Source: Klebsormidium nitens
Taxonomy: Eukaryota > Streptophyta > Klebsormidiophyceae > Klebsormidiales > Klebsormidiaceae
Length of the DNA stretch: 64,000 bases
Assembly: GCA_000708835.1 (NCBI GenBank)
Contig: DF236966.1
Coordinates: 336,243-400,242, forward strand
Direction: 5' to 3'
The notes below the pieces were generated by a model. The model was given only the letters and a program-made list of their open reading frames with translations, was not told the DNA's origin and made no database searches. The number at the start of each line of letters is the position of its first letter. Within the stretch, counting starts at the first letter, position 1. Both the position numbers and the translations under genes were made by a program. Below are positions 32,935-45,007 of this stretch, piece by piece.

Positions 32935-34371
32935 ATGGCGGACCTCTTTGAAGAGCTACCAGAAGACGCCAATCATTTGATCTGTAGGTTCACGTCCAGC
33001 CTTGACCTGGACCTCGGGGAGATTTGGCCCCTACGGCAAGTTTCAAAGACGTGGAAGCAGGCGGTGGAAGAAGGGCACCTGGGAGAAGCCGGCCGCTTCC
33101 ACAAACCAGGCTTGCTCACTTTCGCTTGCCGGGTTGTTGACGCTGAGCCTGGCAGGGGCAAAAGTTTGTTAGAGTGGCAGAATGTTTATCCTGGACTGGG
33201 GGTTCTGAATGAAGATAGGACTGTGCTTCATGTTCATCCATTCAGGAAGAGGACGTTTGGGAAGGGTCTGACTGAGGCACAGTCAAGCGCGGTCTGGGTG
33301 GACATACCCGAGAGCACGGTTGTGGTCAACAGAGCAGTGTACGTTCTGAGCGAGCCAAAGCGTGCCCCGAGTGATGTCTATTTAAGGGTGCGAGAGTTTC
33401 GCCTGAGGTCTTTTGACCTGACCAGTCGAGAGGGGTGCTGGAAGGAGAGGAGCTCTTTGCAGCTCACAGAGGAAGAAGCCCCATTGTCTCCTACGGCAGA
33501 GGGCTTCGTTTTCGGGTTTAACTTCTGCACTGTGCAAACCAGCTTTACCGTGGTCGCATCCCAGCGCTACGTCTTCGTCTTGCACTACGCAATACCGAGC
33601 GTTGTCTCCGAATTCCCGAATAGGTGGTTTGCAATCATCAGGTCTTCGCACGGAAGCCTCTACGACACCCTGAGCGACACGTGGAGGCCCTTCGCGTTGC
33701 CTCCGCATTTCCTGCCACCCACCCCACGAACAGGCTTAAACGATTGCCCGTCCAGGTTCCATGAATGGAAAGAGGGTGACGTCTTGGCATATCTCGCCGA
33801 AGGAAGGAAGGTGACTGAAGTGATGTGTGCTGCATCTGCGGATGCCATTGTTCTGTTAAACGGGCTGCAAAAGAAAGTGTGGCTTCATTCCCTGGCGGAA
33901 CGAGAGCTCGACCAACCCTGGAAGGCAGTCTCTTTTGGATCAGCACTTGGGGAGCAACATTCCCCGGAGGAAATATCCTACTCTTCTCTGACGGCTGTCT
34001 CGGGCGTTCCCGACGCATTCGCCTTCTCTTTCTTGAGGACTACAGGCCCAGGCGCTCCTAGCAAGGACATCATCAAGGCCAAGTCTGCTCCACAAGGGCA
34101 GAGCATGGGCATTGCAGAGAATGATTCATCAACGGTTCTCGCCGTGACAGACGAAACACGTTGGTTAGCGCCCGAAAATTTCGACGGAAGGTACCACGAA
34201 GATCTTCATGACGTGCACGGAGAACTGCTTGTTTTCGGCAAGGAGGCAGGCAGGTGGCAGGGAAGCAAGAAGCATGTGAGATACATACAACCGTTTAAGG
34301 GCAGATACTCTAAAAGGCTCGGTGAGGTTCTCTGGTCCCGTCTCTTAGCCATACCAAAGGCAGGTTCTTGA
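32935..34371 (+). CDS. Intronless F-box protein
   Basis: A single uninterrupted frame of 478 codons starting ATGGCGGACCTC. Residues ~5-50 fit an F-box: ELPEDANHLI, then LRQVSKTWKQAVEEGHL, with the conserved LP and the VS.xW pattern. The rest has no clear repeat unit but includes tryptophan-containing beta-type segments (DTLSDTWRPFALPP, ELDQPWKAVSFGS) as in kelch-like or F-box-associated regions. F-box proteins bind SKP1 and present substrates to SCF ubiquitin ligases; the substrate here is unknown. Being a single exon, it stands out against the intron-rich neighbours and may have arisen by retrocopying or belong to a fast-evolving F-box family. Confidence 0.8.
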   Translation: MADLFEELPEDANHLICRFTSSLDLDLGEIWPLRQVSKTWKQAVEEGHLGEAGRFHKPGLLTFACRVVDAEPGRGKSLLEWQNVYPGLGVLNEDRTVLHVHPFRKRTFGKGLTEAQSSAVWVDIPESTVVVNRAVYVLSEPKRAPSDVYLRVREFRLRSFDLTSREGCWKERSSLQLTEEEAPLSPTAEGFVFGFNFCTVQTSFTVVASQRYVFVLHYAIPSVVSEFPNRWFAIIRSSHGSLYDTLSDTWRPFALPPHFLPPTPRTGLNDCPSRFHEWKEGDVLAYLAEGRKVTEVMCAASADAIVLLNGLQKKVWLHSLAERELDQPWKAVSFGSALGEQHSPEEISYSSLTAVSGVPDAFAFSFLRTTGPGAPSKDIIKAKSAPQGQSMGIAENDSSTVLAVTDETRWLAPENFDGRYHEDLHDVHGELLVFGKEAGRWQGSKKHVRYIQPFKGRYSKRLGEVLWSRLLAIPKAGS

Positions 34372-35030
34372 ACTGTTATGACGATTTTGATCTTCCGAGT
34401 ACGTCACAGTCGGGCAGTCGCCCGGGCCAGAGTAGGCAAAGCTAAGATAAAAGATAAGGGAGTTAATCGACGGATCTTGAAGACCTTACTCAAGAATCTA
34501 ACGTGCAAGGCTTCAATCATACAAGCAGCTTCAAGGAATCATGAAAACTGATGACGGACTCAGTTAGTGCACTCGAGCGGCGCTTGCTTCGGCTGCTTGT
34601 TTGTACACTTCTGCGATTGCACGCAAATTGAATTCAATGTTCTGCATGAGCCATGTCTAGCGTGCTCAGATCCCTGTATGGTTGTTCGTATCATTCTCCT
34701 GGCCCATGAGTGTCTGCGCCCTAGTTGTCCTGCAAGCTTTTTCCTCGATGTTGACAAGTCGCGGGCGCCTCGCACAGAAGCTGAGTCTAAGCAATCTGCC
34801 GGAGTCTAAACTAGGAGGCCCAAAATAGAGGTCCGGCCGCCCTCACTTGATTGCATGCGCAGGTCATCAGTCAGTGCATCCATCGGCCACTGACAGGAGC
34901 CTCGATACCAACCTCGATCGAGGACGGGAAACTCTGAGACGTTGCAAATGGTACGGTACAAAACAGCACGACATGCAACAAGTGCATATGATGCATGGAC
35001 TCTAATCTAGCACCTGCACACAATCAATTA
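34372..35030. other. Intergenic up to the assembly gap
   Basis: No gene is visible. The sequence ends in the gap, so a gene start or end could be hidden. Confidence 0.4.
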
Positions 35031-35521
35031 NNNNNNNNNNNNNNNNNNNNNNNNNNNNNNNNNNNNNNNNNNNNNNNNNNNNNNNNNNNNNNNNNNNNNN
35101 NNNNNNNNNNNNNNNNNNNNNNNNNNNNNNNNNNNNNNNNNNNNNNNNNNNNNNNNNNNNNNNNNNNNNNNNNNNNNNNNNNNNNNNNNNNNNNNNNNNN
35201 NNNNNNNNNNNNNNNNNNNNNNNNNNNNNNNNNNNNNNNNNNNNNNNNNNNNNNNNNNNNNNNNNNNNNNNNNNNNNNNNNNNNNNNNNNNNNNNNNNNN
35301 NNNNNNNNNNNNNNNNNNNNNNNNNNNNNNNNNNNNNNNNNNNNNNNNNNNNNNNNNNNNNNNNNNNNNNNNNNNNNNNNNNNNNNNNNNNNNNNNNNNN
35401 NNNNNNNNNNNNNNNNNNNNNNNNNNNNNNNNNNNNNNNNNNNNNNNNNNNNNNNNNNNNNNNNNNNNNNNNNNNNNNNNNNNNNNNNNNNNNNNNNNNN
35501 NNNNNNNNNNNNNNNNNNNNN
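35031..35521. other. Assembly gap (491 N)
   Basis: A run of unknown bases. Open frames drawn across it are artefacts. Confidence 0.99.
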
Positions 35522-36025
35522 CTTGTGTAAGCAAAGGAAGCGTCGGAGCGCATATATGGAGTCCTGATTGCGGTAGGATATCGACATGGTGAGCAATTTT
35601 CCGCACGAGACGTTGCACACACATGCATGGCTGCTTCAGCCTGGCGCTCGTTACGCCTCAACATCGAGTCGTCGACATGTGATCTTATGAACACAACCAA
35701 AGGACGCAACGCACCATCAGATATTGAGAATAAGCGAAATCTGAACAGCTTGTACACCCTCATTTTTCACATGGACAACCACTTTATGGCAAAACGTGAA
35801 GCGTACCTTCAGACGAGTGATTATAACGAAGCCGCTCAAACGAGCGGTCTCACCGAGTAAACGTAGAAACCTGACCCTATGCAGAGCAAGCTTTGCTCCT
35901 CAAATTGTCCTCTTTTTCAAAGGCAGCTACGAAGCTCCTCTCTGTACACGTGCACACACCTTTCCCACCCCGCAGGGCGGCATTTCGCCCCGCAACCTAC
36001 CCTGATAACCGACTCTTGCTCTACG
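35522..36025. other. Intergenic, 3' flank of the ASG2-like gene
   Basis: Between the gap and the stop codon of the minus-strand gene. It probably holds that gene's 3' UTR. No other gene is visible. Confidence 0.4.
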
Positions 36026-39000
36026 TCAGCTCTGCGCACATTCTATTCTATGCACTCCCCCCTCCGCGTCCCCTGCGACCCGCAGCCGCTGTAGCAGCTC
36101 CATGGGTAGACCCACCACGCGTGGCCGCCACATGCTTTTCTGATTCTCCGCCATTACTTGGACCGTATCCAACGGCTGGGGGCCGGCGACGCCGCCCGAA
36201 ACGGAAGACGGGTTCTCCGCGAGCGGGGACCAAATCTGCAATGTGCGCCAGCTCGATTACGTAAGGTGACGGATCTAGCGCATCTTTGAGGGAGGTCCCT
36301 TGCGATGTACGGCAGACGGCGCAGTGGTAAAAGCACGACTACGGCGGGAGAAATCGATGACAAGGGTTAGCAAGATATGATTCGAGACAAGCAGTTGTTT
36401 CTTCATTCACTGGTCTAAGATCCGCCGCGGGCAAAGCGATCCCAGGAAGCTTCTTTCAAAGTTGTTCTGCTTCGCTCCCATTCTCATTTGGAAAGCAGTC
36501 AGTCTCGTTGACCATGTGGTGAAGTGTGGTACCTCAGACCATTACCTCAATCCTTGGGGTTTTGACACGCTTCTTGATCAAATTCCGATCCAATCCCTTG
36601 AACTGCAAAATCCCTCGTGCGCTCCGGCACCCCTCACCTTGATCGTGTCGTCGATCCCGCTCGTCGCGACCGCGCAGTCGTACGGATGCGCCTGCACGCA
36701 ATTCACCACGTTCTCATCCCCCGCCAGCACCTTCACGAGCTGCCCCGTGCGCGCCTCCCACACGAACCACCGCCCGTCATCGCTTCCGCTCGCGACAAAC
36801 TCCCCGCCCCCCCCGAGGAAACTCGCCTGCTTGATATCCGTCCCCGTATTACAGTGCCCCACGTAACGCTGCACCATATCGAGCGCGTATTCCTCCGCAT
36901 CTAGTACTTTCCGCCGCGCGGACTTTGTGTTGTGGGCCTCGCCGGAGGCCTCGTCCAGCCGCTCGCGGCTGCTTTTCCGCCCGCTAGAGCCCGCCGACCC
37001 GCCCGACAGGGCCCGCCGGTGCCCCTCGCTCCCGCGGCTCCCCTCGCTTTCCGCGCGCGCTTCGGGACCCATCCTCTCGCCCGTTTGATCCTTACGGCCC
37101 CCGTTCCCCCTACCCTCCAAGTCGAGGACCGACACCGGGCTATCCACTAGACCTAGGCTGGCCTGCTGGAAGGGTGACGTCAGCCCGGGGCTAGGTGGCG
37201 TCATACCGAAGCCTGGTGACGTCATCTCGGGGTAAGATGACGGCATCGCCGGCACGGGCAAGCTTGCTCCCGGGCCGCCAAGCCGCCGACAACCGGCGCC
37301 GGAGTCTTCACTGGTGGTCGACGGGGGGCTCGAGCTGCTGGCAAATTGGAAGTCGCCACGTGGCAGCGTGCCAGGCCCTCGCATGGGAGGGTGGGAGGCC
37401 TCCGGGGCTGTGCTGCTACCGAGAAAGTCGCCCTCGAAGCTGGAGTCCATGTTGCCGTCGGATTCTTCGGCCTGTGAAGACAGCGAACCTTTCAGTTTCT
37501 AAAGATAAGCACGGTTTGGAGAAGGCTTTGTGCTTGCCTTTTCTGAAGCAGGTTGTGTAAGATGAACCAAATCTGATGAACCGGACAGGCGACAGTCAGA
37601 TTGTTGGGAAGGACAGGGCGTGGCGAGGCGCTTTTTCAACAAGAGGGCAAGCATTAGGCGTCGACATGCTACTGGGTTCCTGCCACGGGACAATATCGGA
37701 TACAATGACTTGACTTGCGGAAAAGCCATCGACACGTCTCCCCTGTAATCTCCGTCATTTCAAAACCCCCCCCTGGACCCGTGAAGAGGTACAAAACACC
37801 TCGAGAAATTGTGGGAAAAGACCACTACAGCTTCTGCTCCAAGCCAGAGCCGCACCTCGTCACTGAAATCGGGTAAAGATGCGTCTATCTCACATAGCCA
37901 AGTAATGAAGTAGTAAATCTTCATAACCTGGGAAAACAGTGCTTCAAAACCTGGAAATGCAGAGACTCCAAAACCTAGAGCACTGGATCTGACAAAAAGA
38001 TGTCAAATGCTCTACGCACCACGCTCGGCGTGTCTTCCGAGTCGTGCCCACTGCCGCTTTCCTCTCTGTCGTCGTACTCGTCTTCCTCTTCCATTTGGTC
38101 AATCGGCCCGTCCTCTCCGACCAGCCAGTCCCGCAAGCGGACACGTGTCCTCATCCCCGAACCGTTCTCGTGGGGGATCCCCTGCTCTCCGTTGTTGCGC
38201 TGCCGCCGCCGGCGTTCCTCTGAGGCTGTGCGATGCAAAGCAGATTGCTAGAGTGAGCGGTGGAAAAGAACAGTCAGCTGACAAGAATAGCGAGTTTTCA
38301 AACCAAGCGCAACACGGATAAGGATGAAGGGCCGAGTAATAATCGACTGTACGTGAGAAGATGGAGCGGAAGGGGACTGATATGAGCTAATCCTGGTCAG
38401 CGTAATATGATGAGATCAAGAGAAACCCCGCAAACTATGACAGCGAGCAGAGGAGCCATTACTGCAACCGTTGATGGAGAAGCGCTCACACAGCATACAC
38501 GGACAATTTTTCTTTCCCAGCTGGAAACCAAATGAGCCCTTCAAGGCAGATCGCAGAAATCACATGCTGATGAAAGCTCTACACACGCAGCCAACGTATG
38601 AGGCCACCTCTCCAGGCAATGAGAGGGGATCTCGAGATCGTGCAAAACGAAACGAAAACACGCTCTAAAGAAGATACGCTGCCAGGCCTGCTCTTCTAAA
38701 AGCTATTGTACGCACCTTCCCTAACCCTCCCCGCAGTCAGCACAACCAGCTCCGCTAACCCGGGGTTAGCGGGGTCCAACTGGTGCGCCCGCTCGGCAAA
38801 CTGCAGCGCCTGCCGGTACCGCTTAAGCTGCAGCAGGGCCTCGGACGTCCGCTGGTGCGCCGGCACGCTGTATGCGTCCATAACCCGTGCGGAGTTGCAG
38901 TCGCGCAGGGCCATGTGCGCGTCGTTGCGCCACCCGCGCTTCGTCAGGGCTGCAAAAGGAAGTGGACCGTGCCATTTTGCTCATTTGGTTGCTACCAAAG

Positions 39001-42000
39001 AAAGGGGTAAATGCCTTTCACGAGTGTATAACAACGGCTACCAAACGGTGTGTTTTGAGCTTGTATGGATTGCACAAGGCCAGGTGCGAATCATTGTGCC
39101 CCCCGCGCTTCGTCAGGACTGCGTGAGGGAGTGGCTCATGCGGTGTGGTCATCCGTAACTGCTGGTTGTGGCAGCGTTTCGCACGACTTAACTAAAAGAG
39201 GGTTGTTTGAGATTAGCTGAGGTGCGCAGGCCCATGTGTGCAATGTCGCATCACGCCGGATCAAGGCTACCTGTGGGAGTGCTGTGCAGAGCACCAGACG
39301 AAAGAAAGGCATCACCCAAACGCGTATGGCACCCCTTTCGGCGCGTAGCAGTCCTTCCGGATGCTGAACTGAATGGGAATTTACAGCGTCATTCGAACAG
39401 TTTCACTGGTCTCGCAACACTTCCAAGTCTCGCAATACTTATCACGCAAGAAAGGTCCTGTGCGTGCATGTTTGCATGAAGTTGGGGCCCTGTCAACATA
39501 CCTGCCGCGCGAGTGCACAGGCAGTCGTGCCTCAGCCCCGGGCCGACGATGCTTGGGCCAAGGCCTTTTCCTTCCAGCACCTCCGATAGCTCCTCGATCA
39601 CTCGGGTGCAGTTTTCTGGACCGCTCGAGTCGGAGAGGCGCTCACTTGCGGACGCCAGCTTCTGTTCGCAGCGGAGGTACCGCTTCTGCGGGCAGCGGAA
39701 AAGGAGGGTTTAGTGGGAGCTCAAAAAAGATTGCCGAAAAAACACGTAAGAGCAGACGGAAAGGTTCAAAGTTATCTCGAGTGTCGATAGACTGTGGGAG
39801 CGTGACACACGGCCTGATAACGAGGCTGAGCAAATCCAAAGGGAGTACAAAAGTTTAAGAAACACGAACAGAGTTGGTCAACCGAGATAAAACCCGTGTC
39901 CTTCCATATAGGCACAGCAGGTCGCTTTTGAGGCGATTTGCGACCCGCGCCCTGAATCCAGCTCTCATTGACAACCGAGCCCTCGAAAGTTGCCCAATAG
40001 TGGGACCCTACCGAGCTATCATACGCTGCGCTTGGAAGAATGCCGTTTTGCCACCCCAAAACTTAGACCGATAGAGCAGGGTCAGCAAGAAGACCAGTGG
40101 TCATAACAATGGTAACAAACGGCGCCACAACTTTGCGAATTTCAGCCCAACCCCCAAAAGCGCACACCTATATTTGAGAGTGAAGTACGAAAGCAGCGAT
40201 AACTCACAAACGCCAAGGAAGCTTGCCCTCCTGTCGCGGCCTCTACTGATTCTCCGCTACGATCCAGCTCGGGAGTTGCGTGCCCGGAGATGCCGTTCTC
40301 GGGCATGGGAAGGACTGTCTTGCTGGCCACGTTGGGTGCCCGGTACACAGAACTGGGGTTACCTGTCAGCAGACGAAGAGGACCCCCGATCAGAAAGGCG
40401 CCCATGCATTCGAAGGACCATTAGCAGACTGTTACAGGGAAGCTCAAAGAATACGAGCCGCCCAGGGAAGAACTGACTGCAGAAGAAAAAATGAGCGGCC
40501 CGTCTCTCTCGGCAGCAAACATTGGGGCGAATAGCGAGACTGGAAATTTTCCTACAAAAATCCAGTGCAATGTGCCCGATTCCAACGTGAGCGCGCTCGA
40601 CGAAAGGAGCGACAGACGAACGAGAAGAAACAACCAAGGCAACATACGAGAAAGGGGGTACAAGAATGCAAGGCAAATAAAGTCAGCCAAGTCAAAGATA
40701 GAAAATTGGTTTGCCCACCTTTGTTTTTGCAACATTCACCTTTGTTTTTGCAACATTCAATCCTTCTTCTGGTCAGGGAGAAGTCGTCAAATTCAACAAG
40801 GATGTCAAAGCTGTCCAGTCCTCCGATCAAAAAGCAAGCTGACCGTTACAGGTGGCTGATACGAAAGCAAAGGAACTTCTGGCACAGATCCTTTCCCCAG
40901 CTTTTGTCTCCTTCCCTTAATGCCACCTTAGGCTGCTGCCTGAGAAAGAAAGCAAGGATTCATTAACACTGTTCATCGGTGCGGCTCACCTGGAATTGCG
41001 GGCATTCTGTACACGTGTTCTCCGCTGTAGCTCAGCAGAACGTCCGTGCCTTGGGGGTTGAAAGTCACGTGGGTCAGGTGGAGGCCTTGCTTCGTCTGCA
41101 ACAATGAGTGTCGACGCTTGAAACGGTTCAATGAGACAGCGCATGACGACTGGATAATAACACCAGCACAATCTGCGCAGTGGATGTGGTACTGACAATA
41201 ATGGGGACTGCAAAGCGGTGGAATCAACCCTGGGGTTTGGAGTCCCTCGAATCTCATCATGCACTGAGACTGCACTGAGGCAAAGGAAAGGGAGAGCGAT
41301 CGAGAACAAGAAGAAAAAGGAAGCCGGGCCTAGGACCCCGACCGAAAAAGCAATGAGGTGAAAGATGCACGAACGCAGGAGGGCTGCGGTTCACTCCGAG
41401 TTGCTGAGGAGAAAGCCAAACACGCAAATGCAGGAGGCCTGAGGAAGTTGAGCACAACCGCGAGCCAGATAAATCGGGGGACCAGTTCTGAGGGCTTACC
41501 GCCTCTGCCAGGTGCGCTGGGGCGTAGTAGCAGACACAGGGGGGGGCGGGGACAGGGTGCGCATCTCGGCACATGGAGGAGGGGGTGGGAAGCATGCGGC
41601 GGTCGTACAGGCGAGCGAAGGCGTCACTGCACGGACGAGAGAATCGCAGTTTTGGATAGGGTTCGAGTTGCTTAAGAAAGAGGGGGGCAAGGACGGTGGG
41701 CGGTCGTACAGACGGGCAAAGGGTCACTGCACAGACGGCAGCATGGACGCGGTTAGTGACAGGGTTAGAGCTGGCTAAGCGGGGACGGGGTCGCGGTGCG
41801 CCTCTTGGAATATGGAACAAAGGGTGGGGAGCATGGGGCGGTCGTACAGGCGGCCGAAGGCGTCGCTGCACGGACAGGGTTAACGGCAGGGTTAGAAACA
41901 GGTTTAGGGGTGGGAAAGATCGGGTCAGCGATTACGTCTCATAAGGAAGCGAAGACGAAGTTGTAGGTATGAACGAGGGAAAGATGACGACGGAGTTGAT

Positions 42001-45000
42001 TGAAGGATTCTAATCTCAGGTAAAAATGAGTGCGAGGAACGGGTTAGATGGGAAGAGAGTTGGCAAGGGGGCTGGAGACGGGTCAGAAAGGCGCTAGAAA
42101 AAGTGAGCACTTTTCAAATCTTGCACGGATCCCAGGCTCGTACCAGGCTCCAGAGAAGGAGCTGGAAGCGTAAGCAATGCATCAGATTCGATGAAGCAAG
42201 TCGAGGAACCCCTCCGTAGACATTCCAAAATGGCTGATACCTTGTTTCAAATCCAAACGACATGAGCACACACATCAAACATCTGACTTGAGGCTGTCGT
42301 TGCATTGTGTGCAGGTTGTTCTGAGAGCTGATGGCATCAAGGTAATCACAGCGTAACGAGGCTCAAAATCATACAGAAGCTCTGAACGTCTTGAACACAA
42401 TACGCTCGCTTACCTTCCCCCCACGAGAATGTGGTTGGGTCTGGTCGGGTGGATGGCGCAGCTCTTGAGCGCGAGGCAGTGGCGGGGGGGGGCGGCCAGG
42501 GAGCGCTTCATGGCCCCCCGGAGATCAAGCTGGCAACAGAGCAAAGCAAGGCATCAGGCTGAGGCATCGTAACCGCACCACTCTTGAAACCGGTACGACA
42601 CGGCCAGACCTGATTGCTACGTCCCGACCGAACAACCTCGACGAAGACACTCGGAGTGATTGCGACCTGTAGAGTGTCGAACTTCTCTTTCACACACCCT
42701 GTAGATTCGAGCGACACATGCTCTGCCCTTCTGCTCTCAACCACGTCTTCGGAGGACACTTTGAACGCGACGAAATCGACGTGCTCGAGCAGCCGCAGCC
42801 GGAGTTGACCGAGTCCGACAACAATCTCGGGTTTTCCCGTCCGGAATCAGAAACCTCCGAAAGCGGCCGCACCAGTTGAAAGTTCCGGGCTCCCCCTTAC
42901 CAGCACGCTGCGACACTCGTCCTGAAAGCCCTGCCGGCACGGCCCCCGCTCGCGCAGGTCATGCTGACGCAATGTTCCATCTTCGGAGGCGCTCCACACC
43001 AGATACGGATTGCCCGGTTCCACCGCTAGCTTTTTCACGCGCCGCGTGTGGCACGCTAGCACGCGCACCCCGCCCTGCGACTCGGTTCCCCCACGGTTGA
43101 GGCGGTGGATGCGGACCTCGCCGTCTCCAGCACCGGATGCGATGATCTCATCTGGGAGAAAAAAAGCGATGGAGGGTAAAATCGGTTAGTGAAACTACCC
43201 CGTCGGTTGAGGCGATGGATGCGAACCTCGCAGTCGCCGGCACCGGAGGCGATGATCTCAGCTAGGAAGGTAAAGCGATGGAGGGGCAAATTTGGTCAGT
43301 AGACCAATTCGGATCACTAGGGCATCGCCGTCTTCGGCTCGAAAGGCATTGATCTCGTTTGGAGGCAAAGCGATAGGGGGTTGGGAAGAACGATTTAGAT
43401 TAGGTCAGAGGTTTTGAACAGTATCAGTCTGAGAGGAAGGACGATGGAGAGTGAGGTGAACCGTTTAAGAGTACGGTAGAGGGAACATGGAATCAACAAG
43501 GCTCCGGCTGATGAGGGCTCATAGGATCTCTCGCAATCACGACAAGGTCACTTTGAAGACAACTGTCTCGTACAGAAGACGCCGATGATGGACAAAGGTC
43601 TTCATGCTTTTGCAATGTACCTTCGGATGTGCTTCCGCCCGTTCAGGGTAAGCTCAAGAACACTTTTATACTTCTAGTGATAAGCAGTCATCTTTCGAGC
43701 AGAGAGATTATTGGAACCCGCAAAGCAGGAGCTCCGAACCAGGGGTGTTAAACTTCTGATCACAAGGCAAAGCTGCATCCCATCTTTGATATCAAAAACT
43801 TTCAAGCACCCTTTGGTTCGTTTCCTTCTCACCGTTGCACTCCGGCATGAACTGTGTGCAGAAAATGTTTGCGGAGTGGCCCGAATCGACGCTGTACAGC
43901 AACCGGCGGGAGCCGTAGTCCCACACGTTCACGCGGGTGTCATCCGAACCGGAGACCAGCAAGGAGCCCGACTTGTTCCATGCGATGGAGTTCACACAGC
44001 CCGTGTGACCCTGCAAAGGCACAGTGTGAAGCGGCTGGAGAAGTTGTTCTTAATACGACTCGCCTTGTAATCGATGTCTTGTCTTACTTGGTGATGATTG
44101 CGCAGAGTCAGGTTCGGGGTGTTGTCTTCATTCTCTTTTTGCAAACTCTGAAGCGTGGAAAGAAGAAACAAGTCTTCTGTCGAAATCACTTACAGAGAGA
44201 CCTGATCTCTCAGGTCCGAACGTGGTGCAAGGACAAGTGACGCAAAGAAGGACAGAGGTGAGGCATCAGAGCCCCAAATATCTCCCACGGGACGTTGAAT
44301 CGGAAAGTTTCTAACTCGAATTATCGTGTTTGGCATGCCAACACGTTGAAGGCACTGTAAGAAGGAACATCTGCTAAGATGGCACCAAGTACGTGACTTC
44401 AGAAGATTGCGCTCCAGAATCGAAGAGCTCTTAAGTGGCACACCAATGCTTGTGCACTAACAACTGGAAAACCAAAAACCTTCAGATGCTGCAAGAGTTT
44501 CATTGAGATTAATTGTAATCCCCATTGGAACAGCTTTTGTGCATCTTCGAAATAGTCGGACAACCAGAAAGCAGAATAACAAGTGTTCTAAAGCTCCGTC
44601 TGACGCTAAGAACTGTTCACATGACAAGGTAAAATGCAAGCGGAGTGAGGATGGATGCAATTGGGGATGCTTCTAATTCGTATACCCCCATCTTTTGCTC
44701 TCTCAAACGGGGTTTGAAAGCTCAAAAAAGTACTCATCTTCTTCTGAAAGTACTGGAACAGTCCCTTGGTGGCTTGACTTGACTTGAAGCAACAAAGAGA
44801 ATGCTTGCTCGGAAATTCAAGGTCCGCATCAAACCTCTGCAGAACCAAGAGCGGAAGCTGTAACCAGCTTACCTCTAGGGTTGAATCGAGGGTTAAGCGG
44901 CGAACCAGGGCCTCATGCATCTGGACCGCCCCCCTGATCGAGTGAGGTCCAGAAGCCTGCGTGATGTCGGCGCTGATATCAGCAAAACCTGCCCTCATAT

Positions 45001-45007
45001 GGGCCAT
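36026..45007 (-). CDS. ASG2: ASG2/WDTC1-type WD40-TPR-WD40 protein (CUL4-DDB1 substrate receptor)
   Basis: Twelve minus-strand exons, 5' to 3': 45007-44873, 44010-43833, 43151-42901, 42529-42414, 41626-41500, 41095-40990, 40362-40208, 39685-39502, 38949-38716, 38225-38020, 37471-36638, 36235-36026 (TGA). All phases agree, giving 911 aa. Exons 1-6 form the first WD40 part (GHTGCVNSIAWNKSGSLLVS, RRVKKLAVEPGNP, SASEDGTLRQHDLRE, FARLYDRR). Exons 8-9 carry the TPR segment (HDCLCTRAA, ALLQLKRYRQALQFAERAHQ). Exon 10 is acidic. Exon 11 has a long Ser/Gly/Pro linker and then WD40 (RYVGHCNTGTDIKQASFLGG, ASGSDDGRWFVWEARTG). The C-terminus ECAQS resembles Arabidopsis ASG2 (ECTQS). HDLR and YDRR fit DDB1-binding WDxR-type motifs. 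The linker in exon 11 is longer than in Arabidopsis. Known role: substrate receptor, linked to seed germination and ABA in Arabidopsis; the role in an alga is unknown. Confidence 0.93.
39068..39150 (-). repeat. Copy of ASG2-like exon 9 5' edge (from about 38898-38980)
   Basis: On the plus strand the copy has GTGCGAATCATTGTGCC then CCGCGCTTCGTCAGGACTGC and GGGAGTGG. The exon has GTGCGCGTCGTTGCGCC, CCGCGCTTCGTCAGGGCTGC and GGAAGTGG. It spans the acceptor. A more decayed copy follows at about 39213-39262. Confidence 0.75.
41681..41890 (-). repeat. Two tandem copies of ASG2-like exon 5 with its acceptor
   Basis: The nearer copy (41681-41740) keeps CGGTCGTACAG and CACTGCAC. The farther copy (about 41765-41890) covers nearly the whole exon with an intact acceptor and reads SDAFGRLYDRPMLPTLCS in frame (real exon SDAFARLYDRRMLPTPSS) before reaching a stop. 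The following intron is also similar (GGACAGGGTT, GGGTTAG). Confidence 0.85.
43198..43408 (-). repeat. Two copies of ASG2-like exon 3 5' edge
   Basis: The copy at 43198-43294 matches the exon edge (from 43095 on) at 51 of 57 bases over the exonic part, keeps the acceptor AG, and also repeats the adjoining intron (AAAGCGATGGAGGG). A more decayed copy at about 43317-43408 keeps ATCGCCGTC, TTGATCTCG and GGCAAAGCGATAGGGGG. Confidence 0.88.

Noticed and set aside
35002-35763. Long open frames running through the N block
   Set aside because: They consist mostly of unknown residues; this is an assembly gap, not coding sequence.
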